The position numbers and the translations under genes are program-made. A DNA stretch of 64,000 bases from Lasiosphaeria ovina (Eukaryota; Ascomycota; Sordariomycetes; Sordariales; Lasiosphaeriaceae): contig JAULSN010000003.1 of NCBI GenBank assembly GCA_033439765.1, forward strand, positions 2,356,001-2,420,000, written 5' to 3'. This document shows, piece by piece, positions 42,310 to 53,284 of this stretch. The notes under the pieces were generated by a model. The model was not told the DNA's origin. It worked only from the letters and a program-made list of their open reading frames with translations, and searched no databases. How positions within the stretch are numbered: the stretch's first letter is position 1; each line of letters opens with the position of its first letter.

Positions 42310-43559
42310 CTGGTTTTGCTAGTCTGTAGGCGGTCTGTATGCAGCCTCGTCATCCACATCGCGACACCGAGTCGGCCCAACTTAAAGCTCTGCAAGAGTA
42401 ATACTGCATGTTTCAGTAGAGCGATGTGGCACCAATTTTGGGCTGTGCTCCTCCGACGTTACATAGATCTAGCCTGATTGGCGACTCGGAAAGGGGCAGT
42501 GTAACCCCAATGGCGACCCAGTACTACGTGGGCCAGCTCAGGGACCAACGAGGTTGTGGTATGGGGTAAGCCGTTCGGGGAAGATCCTGAGAAGGGAGAA
42601 GCGTGGTGCAGTAGCATTTTGTGGGAAAGAGATCGGCGGCCATGCGGCACATGAGACGGGACCAAGCTTGTTCATGAAGATGAATTGCGGCCCGGAATAT
42701 GCAGCTTTCAGCTGAGCCCATCGGCGGTCGGTCAATCACTGCAAGTGAAACAAGGAGACAAGGACACACAAGTGATAACTTCCGTTCATGGTAATCGGAT
42801 CCGGTACTTTGAGGGGCAAGATTGCCGATGGCTAATTGGTTCAAACGATACACTCGCCAACCACGGAGTAATATGTGCATTCCCGGAGCTTTCGGGCAGC
42901 CAGCTGAAGAGCGGGGAGGCAAGTAATGGTGTGCCGGTATATCCGGTTAAGCACGTCAATTGGGGCTAATTCGGCTGCTGCCTCGTGCGTTATTAGCAAT
43001 CAAAATCCTTAACCTGCAGACCACAGACTGGTGCACTTTGTGCCAGCTGGCAACCCGTCCTTGGTCTAGAACCTCTGGAAGCTGTTACCTTCGCACATAC
43101 CCGGGCCAAGCTAATTCAATCAACCCGGTTGAACAGATGTCCCATTGGCCCAAGTTTTGACCGCTTCTCCTCGGAGTCTACCGTGGACATCGAGGCCCTG
43201 GTTCGCTTACACCCTCTTGCATGCGTAGGGCCAGTAAACATGGGTCCGATAGTGCTCAGCTAGGTATTTAGAGTGAAAATCTTTGGGTGGGCAAGCTGGA
43301 AACCAATCATCTTTGTCAGTGCAAGTCATAATTAGCACCAATTGGAAGTTAATCAACCATAATTGCGGCAAAAAGAAAGTCTCCAATCGCTGTGCCAGCT
43401 TCGTAGACAACCATGGTCAAAGAGTTCGGTGTGCGGTGGGCATGCCAATAAGACGGCGTACCATCATTCCGTCTCACCGAGGTTTGGAAATGGCGATTGT
43501 AAACGAGCTTGACGATATGCAAATCCATGGACCTAGTTTTGCATGTTGCTAAATAGCTC
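42310..43559. other. shared upstream region of the two muralytic genes
   Basis: About 1.25 kb between the two TATA boxes. No convincing gene; short frames on both strands overlap. Likely regulatory space. Confidence 0.45.
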
Positions 43560-43568
43560 ATTATAAAG
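43560..43568 (+). promoter_or_regulatory. TATA box of the SH3-GH24 gene
   Basis: The motif ATTATAAAG sits about 140 bp upstream of the ATG at 43707. Confidence 0.5.
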
Positions 43569-43706
43569 GGCTTTTCATGGCTTGCGTCTGTTTCGACTTG
43601 CTATCCGCTTCGACATCAGATCTTCCAGCCTCTGTTAGCCTCAGACGTGTCTCCACGTTAAATCCCACACCATCTGCGGTATACTCTACTCTTTTCTTTG
43701 TCAACT

Positions 43707-44623
43707 ATGAAGCTGACCGTGCTCGCCGGTCTCGCCTCATTCGTAGTCTTGGGAAGCGCCTACCCGATCAAAGGCGACGTGGTCAACTGCAGATCCGGAC
43801 CGGGCACCAGCTATGACGTGAAAAGAACCTATAAAGAGGGTCAGGACGTGAAGCTCACCTGCCAGACGCCTGGCGAAGTCATCAACGGCGTCAAGCTGTG
43901 GGACAAGACGACCGACGGCTGCTATGTCTCGGACTATTACGTTAAGACAGGCACCAGCGACTACGTCGTCTCCAAGTGCGGCAGCAGTTCGGGGTCGTGC
44001 GCGGCTCCGCGGTCCAACCAGGCGACTGTCGATCTGATTTCAGAGTTTGAGGGCTTCAGGGCCAGCGTCTGTAAGTGTTCTCGTTTGCCTGTTGTCGTCG
44101 GGACATGTTTTACCAACCAGGACCTCAGACACGGATCCAACGGGCAACCCTACCGTTGGGTACGGCCACCTGTGCAGCAACTCCAAGTGCTCCGACGTGA
44201 AGTACTCGATCCCGCTGTCGAAGGCGGACGGCAAGAAGCTTCTGGCTGACGACATGAGGGTAAGATCTGGCCTGTCAATTCAAGCCCAAGCCAAACCAAT
44301 CGGAGATAGTATCTGACGCAAAGCATCAGCCCAAGGAAAATTGCATCACAAAGATGACCAACGACGAGGTCACGCTGAACCTCAACCAGTACGGCGCCCT
44401 TGTCAGCTGGGCGTTCAACATGGGCTGCGGCGCGGCCGAGGACTCGTCGCTTATCAAGCGTCTCAACAAGGGCGAGAGCCCCAACACTGTCATTGCCGAC
44501 GAGCTGCCAAAGTGGGTGCACGGCGGTGGTGAGGTGCTCCCAGGGCTGGTCCGCCGCCGCAACGCCGAGGTAGCGCTCGCCAAGACGGCTACGACGGCCA
44601 AGGCGCTGCCTGTCAAGTGCTGA
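43707..44623 (+). CDS. secreted SH3-GH24 lysozyme (muramidase)
   Basis: CDS join(43707..44070, 44129..44259, 44330..44623), 262 aa. A signal peptide of about 18 residues ends VVLGSAYP. An SH3-like module (VVNCRSGPGTSYDVKR, KLWDKTTDGCYVSDYYVK) is followed by a GH24 phage-type lysozyme domain. The catalytic Glu115 is in EFEGFR, then VYTDPTGNPTVGYGHLC, LNLNQYGALVSWAFNMGCG and PGLVRRRNAEVAL. GH24 enzymes cut between MurNAc and GlcNAc of peptidoglycan. Fungal GH24 muramidases with an N-terminal SH3-like wall-binding domain are known. Introns of 58 and 70 bp are in phase; the second acceptor CATCAG restores PKENC. The gene is intact and has a TATA box. Start at 43707 is the first ATG before the signal peptide. 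Confidence 0.92.
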
Positions 44624-46290
44624 GTGAGTGTTGGCGAGGATGCGGGACGAAACCGTATACCTTGTCTCGGGCGTCGAGAAATAACGGAAAGAAATATGTT
44701 GCAGGTTCGGTGGAAAGGCGGCCTGGTCGGGAGGTTGGTTGTGATACACACGTGCAAGATCACGGTTGTCGGGGGAAGTAATTAATCATGCCAGATCAAA
44801 GTCCTGATTAACCTGCTAGTCAAGCAATGCCATGACCCCGGCGGAGGTGTCGTCCACAGGTACTTATTTGTGTGCTGGTGAACATGACCAAGAGTCTTGC
44901 AAAAGAATGCAATTATTCGGGGTAGGAGTGTGAGGGATGAAAGGACAAAAAATACTAAAAAGAAGACAGAAAAAAGACAAGGCCCGGCAGCCGTGGCTCG
45001 AACGTGCGACGTTACGGGCAGAGAAAAGGAAAAAAAAAAACGGAAAAGCAAAAGCGAAGGGTATACCACAAGAGCCAACACGGAGTCCCTGCCTTGACCT
45101 ACCGTACCTCCGTGGGTCTGTGGGGTTTGAGCTACTTCGCTGGAAGACTGGACCGGTATGGTGGTACATAAAGGCTCCTCGGTGCCTCAACACCACCCGG
45201 GCCATGTACCCACCAGCACCGAGCCAGGACACCTCGGTCCCCGTGCAGGTTCAGACCAGATACACTCCATGCATTGCGTCATCCGACTGCGAGTTGATGT
45301 TAGGCCAGGCGGTTCTGTTGCTATCTTCGTAGCCCTGGTATCCTGCCCACACCTCAGGTTGCTTGCCCTGCCCACTGTGGTATGATTATCTCTTGTGCCT
45401 TCCAATCAATGGTGGTTCCTGCCCTAAGCGTTCTTTTCTCACCCGTCACTGGCCGCTAGCAACGACTACACCACAGGATTGGGGTAACGGACTTGATTTT
45501 ATTTTCCTCTTCCCTAGCCCTGCCGTTTCTTACTCGACACACATCAGATTCATTCGGTGTCCCCCTCAAAGTAGACCCGCTACTCATCGAGGTCCAGGAC
45601 CTATTTCTTCATGTCTGCGCACAATCCCCGTGCTCCATGTCTAGTAAATTGGAAGCCAGTGAGAGAAGCCCGCCTTGCGGCACGTCATTTCTCTTCCTTC
45701 TGTTTCTTTCCTTTCACTCCCCTCGAAGTTGTGGCCCGAGCGTTACCTAGTTTTACTTTTTCACCCACAGCCCGGAAAACTTTTTTTTCTCCCGTCGCCT
45801 TTCCTTGCGTACCTTGTACCTTGCCTTCCACTTTTGACTGGAGTGTCGGGCTCTTCCGGCCATTATTTCTCGTCCTCGAGCACGACCACCGCCAAACTCC
45901 GCATGTTTTCGAACAGAATGATAGGTATGTTGCCTCACCACCGCCTTCCAGTTTTCTGTGCAGTGCTTGCGAGTCCTTTTTCTTTCCAAGCAGAAGATTC
46001 CCGCCCCAAACTCACGTTCCAAGCCGCTTTTCATTAGGCTTTAGCTGTTGCCTCCTTCCTCCTCGTTCCCCTCCTTCCTCGTCTTCCTCCTCTTCCTCCC
46101 TTCTCCCCTCCAAATATCACTACCGAGCGCAGATGTGGTCGTTTACTCCCACACCGTGGAAGTTGCGGGCGCATCCCCATTACTACGCACATACCAAAAG
46201 CAAGACAGCTAAGCATCTGCCACGGTACAGCAAAAAGTCAAACAATTGAACGGCACCGACAGAGTCATACCGGCCGACTCACGAACCTTG
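44624..46290. other. 1.7 kb without a recognisable gene; strongly strand-skewed composition
   Basis: The stretch is purine-rich on plus near 44940-45060 and pyrimidine-rich on plus after 45450. No domain is recognisable in the long low-complexity frames. It contains the CT tract listed separately. Confidence 0.45.
46051..46111 (+). promoter_or_regulatory. CT-rich tract
   Basis: About 60 bases of almost pure pyrimidine (cctcctt/cttcctc units). Such tracts lie just upstream of transcription starts in many fungal promoters. The downstream fragment at 46300-46600 may once have used it. Confidence 0.35.
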
Positions 46291-46299
46291 CCGCCAAGT

Positions 46300-46615
46300 C
46301 ACGAGTCCCCTCGGAGCCCTCCGCTCCAAGGCTGATGAGTGGATCAAGACCCCCGAGGGCGAAGTCCGTGAGAACTGTGGTCGCTGCCTTCGGCTGCTAA
46401 AGCGAAGAGAAACGGGCTCTTTTTCTTTTCCCTCAGACGTTAAAGAATGGCCATCGGAGCCGGGAAGAGGTATGTTTCTTTCCTTCACATTCAATACTCC
46501 CCATGGACATTGCACTAACCGAGTCGGTTTTGAACCCTACCAGGCAGAGGAGAAGCACTGGCTTCTGAGAAAACGCCATGTTATCGTCTGCTAACTCCCA
46601 CGTGACATGTCTCCC
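46300..46615 (+). pseudogene. gene-like fragment with CGRCLRLL motif
   Basis: The frame reads SKADEWIKTPEGEVRENCGR then CLRLLKRRETG and runs to a donor-like GAG|GTATGT at about 46470. A CACTAACC branch and a CTACCAG acceptor follow, after which 20 or so codons end at a TGA. Downstream, KKYAVSSPSELKNSGE (about 46668) also looks coding. No convincing start codon. The CG-x-CLRLL string recurs at about 26722, suggesting a shared repeat or family. Not recognised. Confidence 0.3.
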
Positions 46616-47714
46616 TCGAGAGCCTCCCGTCTCTGCCCATACGAGGGTGTTTTTAAGATGTCTTAAGGAAGAAGTACGCGGTGTCCAGCCCCAGCGAACT
46701 CAAGAACTCCGGCGAGATTGACGCCAGTACGAAGCACATTCAGAACGAGCGATCGGAAATCATGTCCAAGACAGCTCACCGGTTCCCCCGCCACCTTCGA
46801 GGTCAGACGCTGGCTGGCAGTGACGTTGTTTGACCTCTACAGAAAAGAAATGACCGCATCGGTCCATCTCCTCCCACATAGGCGTCGGCCCACCTTTTGA
46901 CGGGATAGACTGGATAGACTGCCAGAATAAGAAGAGGATGATGGTGAATTGAAGGGAAGCTAGCTGGCTACCTGGCAGCTGATCAAGTCGTTGCGTTAGC
47001 GTCACCTACCGTTGACGTAACAAACCGACTCCGAGTAGTGATGGTGTCGATGACGAGCGCCTCGCCAGCACTGCTGGCGGGTTCTGCTCTAGACTCCATC
47101 CTCTCGCTGTTGTTCAAACCATGCTCTCTTCCCGTGGGGTTGGCTGGCTAGCCAAGGCAACTGGCTTGCAATTGACAGGTTGACTGACTGGCCCGGGAAA
47201 CGCTGCTCCGGGCCGCAACGAACTCCGGATGCCCACCACAGACCCTCGTCTGGTCGCTCCCTTGGTCCGCAGGCTTCACGGCACCGCCTTCGCGACGTCT
47301 AGAGGCACGCAAATCTTCCGATTCTCGCTGCCCGACGGTAAAGATATCACCGTCAGAGATTAGTATGTGTTCCCCTTGCAACTGAGTTTTTTCTTTGCTA
47401 ACCTTTTATACAAGGGGGCGAGCCCCGCCCACAAACATTCAGCGATTGGACTCTTAATATCTGGGAGTTTGGGAGTGGTGGCCTCGAAAATGTTCAGGGA
47501 GTCTAACCAGGGGAAATTTCAAGATCCTCAGCGATGTCTCTAGTCAGGTGTGCATGATGGCGGACCGCGCAAGCGGGAAGCCGTTGCGTCGCGTCTGGTC
47601 AGGTGCTCGCTGGGGATATTAGAGTTTCTCCTAGTTAGAAAACGAGCGAAGGAAAACGACACAAATGAAATCCGAGACAGGGCCCGGGACTGGGCACAAT
47701 CACCCGCCCCCGTG
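46616..47714. other. no clear gene; short frame at 47229-47363
   Basis: A 44-codon plus-strand frame from ATG 47229 reads GTQIFRFSLPDGKDITVRD and stops at TAG. It looks protein-like but is very short and may be an exon of a lost gene. The rest shows nothing recognisable. Confidence 0.3.
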
Positions 47715-47862
47715 TCCTCCGTCCACGAGGCCACGTCAAAGCTGAAGAAAGAAGCCTACCAGCTCTTGATGGACAAGATCGCCCCGTACCTGGGTGACAA
47801 CAACTGCTTCACTGGCATGGATATCACCGGACAAAGGGCGGTAGAACATGGTCATATCGTGT
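47715..47862 (+). repeat. dispersed coding repeat, copy A
   Basis: The plus frame encodes VHEATSKLKKEAYQLLMDK then IAPYLGDNNCFTGMDITG. Two related copies lie at 52435-52831 in opposite orientations. Flanking sequence differs, so the shared unit is a dispersed repeat or a fragment of a gene family. Confidence 0.6.
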
Positions 47863-49713
47863 AGTTAATGTATCATGAAAGGCACACGCTCGTTCTTAGG
47901 TCCAGAAGACTTGAATCGTAAACAAGGTTCGAAAATATTGGTGAAAGGAGGAGAAAAAACCCAACCTTTGGATCGGAGAACTTGGACCAACCATCTTATA
48001 GAGGTAATGTGCTTAGCTCGGGAAGACAAAAAAAACAGCTTATCTCAATGAATTGGGGCCAAATATCTCTTCTGATCGTCTGTAAGCATCTCCTATTATC
48101 CTTAGACAACTTATCTCTCGCCGATAGTACGGGCTTGGGAAGTGAAAAAAGGATTGCCCGTGGGTCCCATTTCGTGGAACAGCTGTGCTCCTCCAAATCA
48201 CGGGCACTAGGTCATGGTCCGGAATATATCTGTGCCAAGAGATATTTGCATCTACCAGAGTACGGCCCGTTATGTGACACTGTTTCGGCAACATCCACCT
48301 CAGGAGGGTATGCAAACTGACTTTGAGCTAGTCCCTGAGTTCGCGTTTGACCATCGATGTAGAAGTCTTCGTTAGTTCACGAAGACGGGGAAATGGTGGA
48401 ATGTTTATACGAAGAGAAGAGCAGTCAATAACCAAAAAGTTTCCCTCATCATCTCGTGAACTTGGTATTTTATTGTTGTGCGTTAGATTGGAATATGTTC
48501 GTTAATATCGAGACTTCTGACAAATATAAAGGCTAGCAAAGCTAGAGGAGTGTCCATAAATGGTTGTAAGAATTACCGATCAATCAGGGTCATGCAACTG
48601 CAGAGCTGTGATTGGTCAATCAGGCAAAACAGCGGGGATCGGCCAGCGCACGGGCCACACGCGCCTTTTACGTGACCGCGGGGCATCACCAAAGCCACCC
48701 ACTTCCTGTCCATGCAACGGTGTGCAAAATGAGGGCAAAAGAGTGCTTTTATTAGGAAGAAGACAGAAAGGTGGGCATAACCTTGATACCGTAGCTATGA
48801 GCGACATGCAGCTTACATAGCCTAGGCCGTAGGTGGTCTAGCATATACGCCACCTGCGCCAACTTGTGCCTCAAATGCGGCATCTTCCGACACTTCCTGT
48901 CCCCCGTAATTCGTGATCCTTTTACATAGAACAGAACAGAATACAACCACCACAACCACCCCTACCTTTCGCCGCGGTTACTATAGTGACTATTGATCGA
49001 ATGACCTTGTCATTCCAACAATGGTGATTAGACACGGTAGTGATTCGTAGTCCTGTCTTTTGAGAATCTCGGTGGAGGTGTGTCGTTCGAAGGAAAAGTA
49101 GGTATCTAGCCGTATGTGTGGTTGCATATGAGAAATAATGTCTGGACTATTTAGGAGCGTCTATCCATATGACTATAGTAGTGAGTAAAGAAGGAGAGTA
49201 ATCCTGAGCGTAGGGAGCGGCGAAAGCGGCGTTTGAAGCTCTCAGGGAGCCTGTCGGAGGCCCCTGAGCTTACAGCGCCACTTGGCCAGCTCATTGAAGT
49301 AATTAGGCTAAAAATGACGTCGTCTCTAGTGCCAGATATTATGTCACAGATACTTTTCGGTTTCTTATTAGAGCTTTGGATTTCTCCACTAGGCGTTTGG
49401 GCGATGGCTAGAGGTATTTTATATTCAACGTACGGCCTTAGTATGCGTCTTGGTGGTCCAAAGCAAGGTGGAAGAGGAGGAGGTAGGCGTATCCATAAGT
49501 CAACACTATGATCAAATAAGTTTACCAAAACGACATCGACGGCTTTCAAATAACCATAGCGACAAAGACAGAGCTGGAAATATCCGCTTATGCAATCATT
49601 CATTGCGCGCGGTGGTATTGTATTTCTAACATGCGCAAGGCAAGCTCTTCTACGAAACTCGCCTCTCTGCATGCTGGTCCTCCACCCAAACTCTTCCCAC
49701 CTTCTCACCTCAA
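47863..49713. other. 1.85 kb without a recognisable gene
   Basis: A 189-aa minus-strand frame (49151-49720) overlaps the P450 end by a few bases. It has no domain, no signal peptide and odd composition, so I do not call it a gene. Confidence 0.45.
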
Positions 49714-51971
49714 TCACCATCCTTCGGAATCACCATCCTGCGGGACACGATCAAAGTCCACCATGATCTCTGGCTTCACCCAGGATCCATAGTGCGAGAG
49801 GCGCTCCAAGTCGGGAGCGGCCTGGCCCTCAGGCAGAGAGATATTCATCTGCCGAATGATGTTGGCCACAAACAACTTAGCCTGCATCCAGGCGACGCCC
49901 TCGCCCATGCAGTCGCGCAGGCCGGTACTGAAGTGTGGCAACCAAATGCCACCGTCGCCGGTAAATGCCGTCTTTCGCCAGGGTCGCAAGCTGCCAGAAA
50001 CGGCGTCGTACGGCCCGAGCCATCTCTCGGGCCGGTACTGCAGCGGTTCGTTGAAGTAGCGCGGGTTGCGGGCCAGGGCGAAGACACTGGTTTGCACGAT
50101 GACCTGGAAAGGGGCAGGTTAGCGGTGTGGTCATTTTCCTTACTCCGTATCCTAGACAGCTTATTTGCGGGGAGGGAGGGGGAGGGGGAATACTGACTCC
50201 TTTCGGCACAAAGTAACCATCGATCACAGCACCCGGGCTGATACGAGGCAGGCCATTGATATATCCGGCCACGAGACGAAGCGACTCCAGGAGACAGGCG
50301 TGAAGAATGGGCAGACCCTCGAGCTGGGCACCGAACTCCATGCTCGATTCGGGGGGAAAGTTGGATCTTATCTCTTCTTCTAGAAGAGTGCACCAGACGG
50401 GGTTCTGAAGAAGGTGGACCATGGTGAAGTAGAGCCAGTCGACCATTGGGTTGAAGGACGCCAGCACCAGCTGCGCGCCCGCCGAAGCGACCCGGTCCGT
50501 TGAGATCTGCCGCTCTACCCCAAGCACCCGGCGCTCTCCCTCGATATCAACAGCGGGCACCAGGACAAAGCTGCTCCAGTACCCCTTGGCCATTATGGTT
50601 TGGACCAAACGAAACAGCTTGGGCCGCCGCGCAAGCCACTGCAAGCTTCCTGCCGTTGCCTCACCCACGAAGAACCCGAACGAGCCTAGCTTCTCCAAAA
50701 GCGCCGGCACGAGGGACAGAAGGGACCGCAGCAGAGGGATGCGCCCGAACATTTGGAAAATTGGGACCAACGCGTTCCAAGCATGGGCAAGGTCGAACTT
50801 TGGAGATAGATGCACTGTATTTGACAAAGAGATTAGTGACATGCATGTACAGGGGTGGACAAGATCGATAAAGACTTATTAATCAGTCAGTGCTTACCGA
50901 TGTCATGAAGGCATGGATCATCATAATATGTCAGATTCAACGCCACGTCCATGGCAAACCAGTTGATGAACTCGAGAAGGGGTAGCACGGTCTCAGGCTC
51001 CTCATATCTCGACCGAGCATAAATATAGTCGAGGATGGCCTCGGCCTGTGTTCGGATTATGAGCTCATAATTGGTCAAGGCACCGCGAAACTTGACCAAG
51101 AGCTTATCGGCGATAGAAGTATGCCCGAGGAGGTCTCTGCCCCAGGCTGTGCTAGTCTTGAGGAATGTTTCGCGACCGTTATGCTGCGCGCCGTAGATGT
51201 CTAATTACCATGTGCGTCTCGTTAGCAACTGTCTTTGATCAAACCAGCCGCCAGTCACGATGCCAGACAAGGGATGCCGTTGGTAGATACGACAGGAGTA
51301 GGAACAATAGAAGTAGGAACGACAGGAGTAGGAAAGACAGGAATTAGAAGATTGAGTTAAGCGAAGAATAAGGGGTGTGTAAGAAGGTGGAATGCCAGAT
51401 ATCGTGAATTTTCTACAAGGAAGGCACTGGGCAGACTGGAAAAGCACCCGCAAGCCCAGCCTGCAGGCCGATACTGAGGATTGGTGATATGAAAAACTCT
51501 GACACATACCGATAAAGGCCTGGTGGTTCATGAAGACAAGCTCGTTGGGCGCGATGCGTACCACGTCGCCATACTTGCGTAGGGCATCCTCAATAGCGAA
51601 CGCGTAGCGACCAGAAAGACTAGGGGGTAACTAGGTCAGCTTGTGTCTGATTGAATCAAATGAACGAGGACTAGAAGACTGCTTACCAGTGATAGTAGCG
51701 CCAGATGGGGGAGACGGCGGCGAGGCGGGGGCCGGGGAACTTGGCCAGCGGGTGGAAGAACAGGCGGTAAACGCCTGTGGTCGCGATGTAGACCGAAAGC
51801 TAGAGGCACGGTGTCAGCAGGGAAAGGCCACAACTTTCAAATCTTGGTGCAGGGCAGACGTACAGCGCCGACGATGAGCGTGGCGAGGGCAGGGGCAAAG
51901 GCGAGAGTGAGGGCGAGGGCAAGGGCGAGGGCGGCTGGGGCCCCGACGAAGGCAGCTTGAAAGGAAAACAT
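49714..51971 (-). CDS. cytochrome P450 monooxygenase, six exons
   Basis: CDS complement(join(49714..50103, 50198..50814, 50898..51200, 51510..51619, 51687..51799, 51864..51971)), 546 aa. The N-terminal hydrophobic segment ([20 protein letters not shown]) anchors it in the ER. Then come the proline hinge [16 protein letters not shown], the ExxR motif ESLR in helix K, PERW, and the heme loop [12 protein letters not shown] with ligand Cys482. The I-helix reads [15 protein letters not shown], without the usual acid-Thr pair for oxygen activation, which is unusual. All six exons join in phase and no stops occur. The 309-bp third intron contains short repeats. Fungal P450s of this kind act in xenobiotic or secondary metabolism; the substrate is unknown. 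No biosynthetic core gene is adjacent. Confidence 0.9.
51293..51345 (+). repeat. short degenerate tandem repeats in a P450 intron
   Basis: Units of about 15 bp around GTAGGAACGACAGGA occur three to four times with changes inside the 309-bp intron. They probably explain its unusual length. Confidence 0.55.
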
Positions 51972-52434
51972 CTCCGGTCTATACCGGGTGTGATAACTTG
52001 TCAAGCGTGATTGAGGTTGAAAAAGGGAAAAAGGAAAAGGGAAAGAAACGCACAAGGATCCAGGGTACGCAGAAATCCAACCTGGCCCTGAGCTCAACAT
52101 CAGACGGTTTCCCTTTCCAAAAAGCCCTATGCCCTAATTCCTCGAAGACCCCACCCCGGCCGGCTGCTGGCAGTCTTCCCCAATAAATTTCTCCAACCTG
52201 GATTTGTACTGCCTCTTCAATCAAACCGCACAACTTTCTGGCAGGCCCGCGACTTCCTCCCTCAACGCAAGCGCTTTGGCCGCGCCCCCCGCGTTCTCTT
52301 GGCTGGAAGCTTTCAAGAGGTACTTTATTACATCTCACTGCTCCCCTCGAAGACCCTCTGACATTGAAATCCTGACTCTTGAAGCGGTTGCCGAGTACCA
52401 GCAGCAGCGCCACCGCCGCCGCCCCGTGTCCGCC

Positions 52435-52831
52435 GTCAACGAGGCAACGGCTAAACTTAAGAAAGAAGCCAATTAGCCATCAGTAGGCAAGATTGCCCCG
52501 TACCTGGGCGATAATAACCGCTTTACTAGTATAAATATCACCGGCCAAAGCGCGCACTCGCTCTTCGGCGGCGATATAATAGAGGACGACGACGCCATCT
52601 GATGCGTGGAATGGCCCTCCTCGATTATCAAGCGTCGATGATCGAGGAGGGCTGATCTACACATCGGATAGCGTCGTCGTCCTCCATTATGTCGCCGCCG
52701 AAGAGCGAGTGTGCGCTCCGGGCGGTGATATCCATGCCAGTAAAGAGGTTATTGTCACCTAGATACGGGGCGATCTTATTAATTGATGGCTGGTTGGCTT
52801 CTTTGTTGAGCTTGGCCATTGCCTCGTTGAC
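52435..52831. repeat. 397-bp palindrome formed by two inverted copies (B, C) of the dispersed coding repeat
   Basis: The left arm on plus encodes VNEATAKLKKEAN and IAPYLGDNNRFT. The right arm on minus encodes VNEAMAKLNKEANQPSINK and IAPYLGDNNLFTGMDI, then SAHSLFGGDIMEDDDAI. The arms meet at a near-perfect inner hairpin, GCCCTCCTCGAT facing ATCGAGGAGGGC. Arms are about 190 bp with scattered differences, many of them C/T or G/A. Related to copy A at 47715. Confidence 0.8.
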
Positions 52832-53177
52832 GGTACACAAGCTACCTGGCGTCGATTAGAAAGAGAGGACCTCAAGATGCTTGTCAGTCGGTACGTTTCC
52901 CTCAACTGTTCTATCACATATACATCCCCTGTCCCGTCGCTTCCTGTCGCCAACTAACGAGGAGAGAACAGATGTAACAACAAACAAAAACCCAAAACCA
53001 AAAAAAAAGCCCCAGCGTTACCGACTCCAGCAGCGTTAATGCCGGAAAGAAAAACGGCGCGCCAGACCCAAGCCCACGCCAGAGCGAGGCCGGCTGCGGC
53101 CCAGCAGCCAAATGGGGCTTCCAAGAAAGCCAAAATCAAGCACGAGGCGATGCCTAAGAAGGAGGAGTACGTAGACT
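52832..53177. other. no clear gene
   Basis: A plus frame from ATG 53039 encodes an Arg/Ala/Lys-rich stretch (TARQTQAHARARPAAAQQPN) that runs into the tandem repeat at 53178. It may be a relic of a basic protein; support is weak. Confidence 0.3.
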
Positions 53178-53284
53178 GTGGCAGTAGCGTTGCCATTGGG
53201 ATCCCTCGCTTTGCCCCGACCGACGGGCACATCGCCTGTAGCAGTAGCGTTGCCATGGGGATCCCACGCTTTGCCCCCATCGAC
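53178..53284 (+). repeat. tandem duplication, unit about 57 bp
   Basis: Two copies of GGCAGTAGCGTTGCCATTGG and following bases (53179 and about 53236, the second beginning AGCAGTAGCG). In one frame they encode SSVAIGIPRFAPTDGH and SSVAMGIPRFAPIDKF. The frame stays open, so a coding origin is possible. Confidence 0.55.

Noticed and set aside
49151..49720. 189-codon minus-strand ORF downstream of the P450
   Set aside because: No recognisable domain and chance-like composition; it overlaps the P450 3' end.
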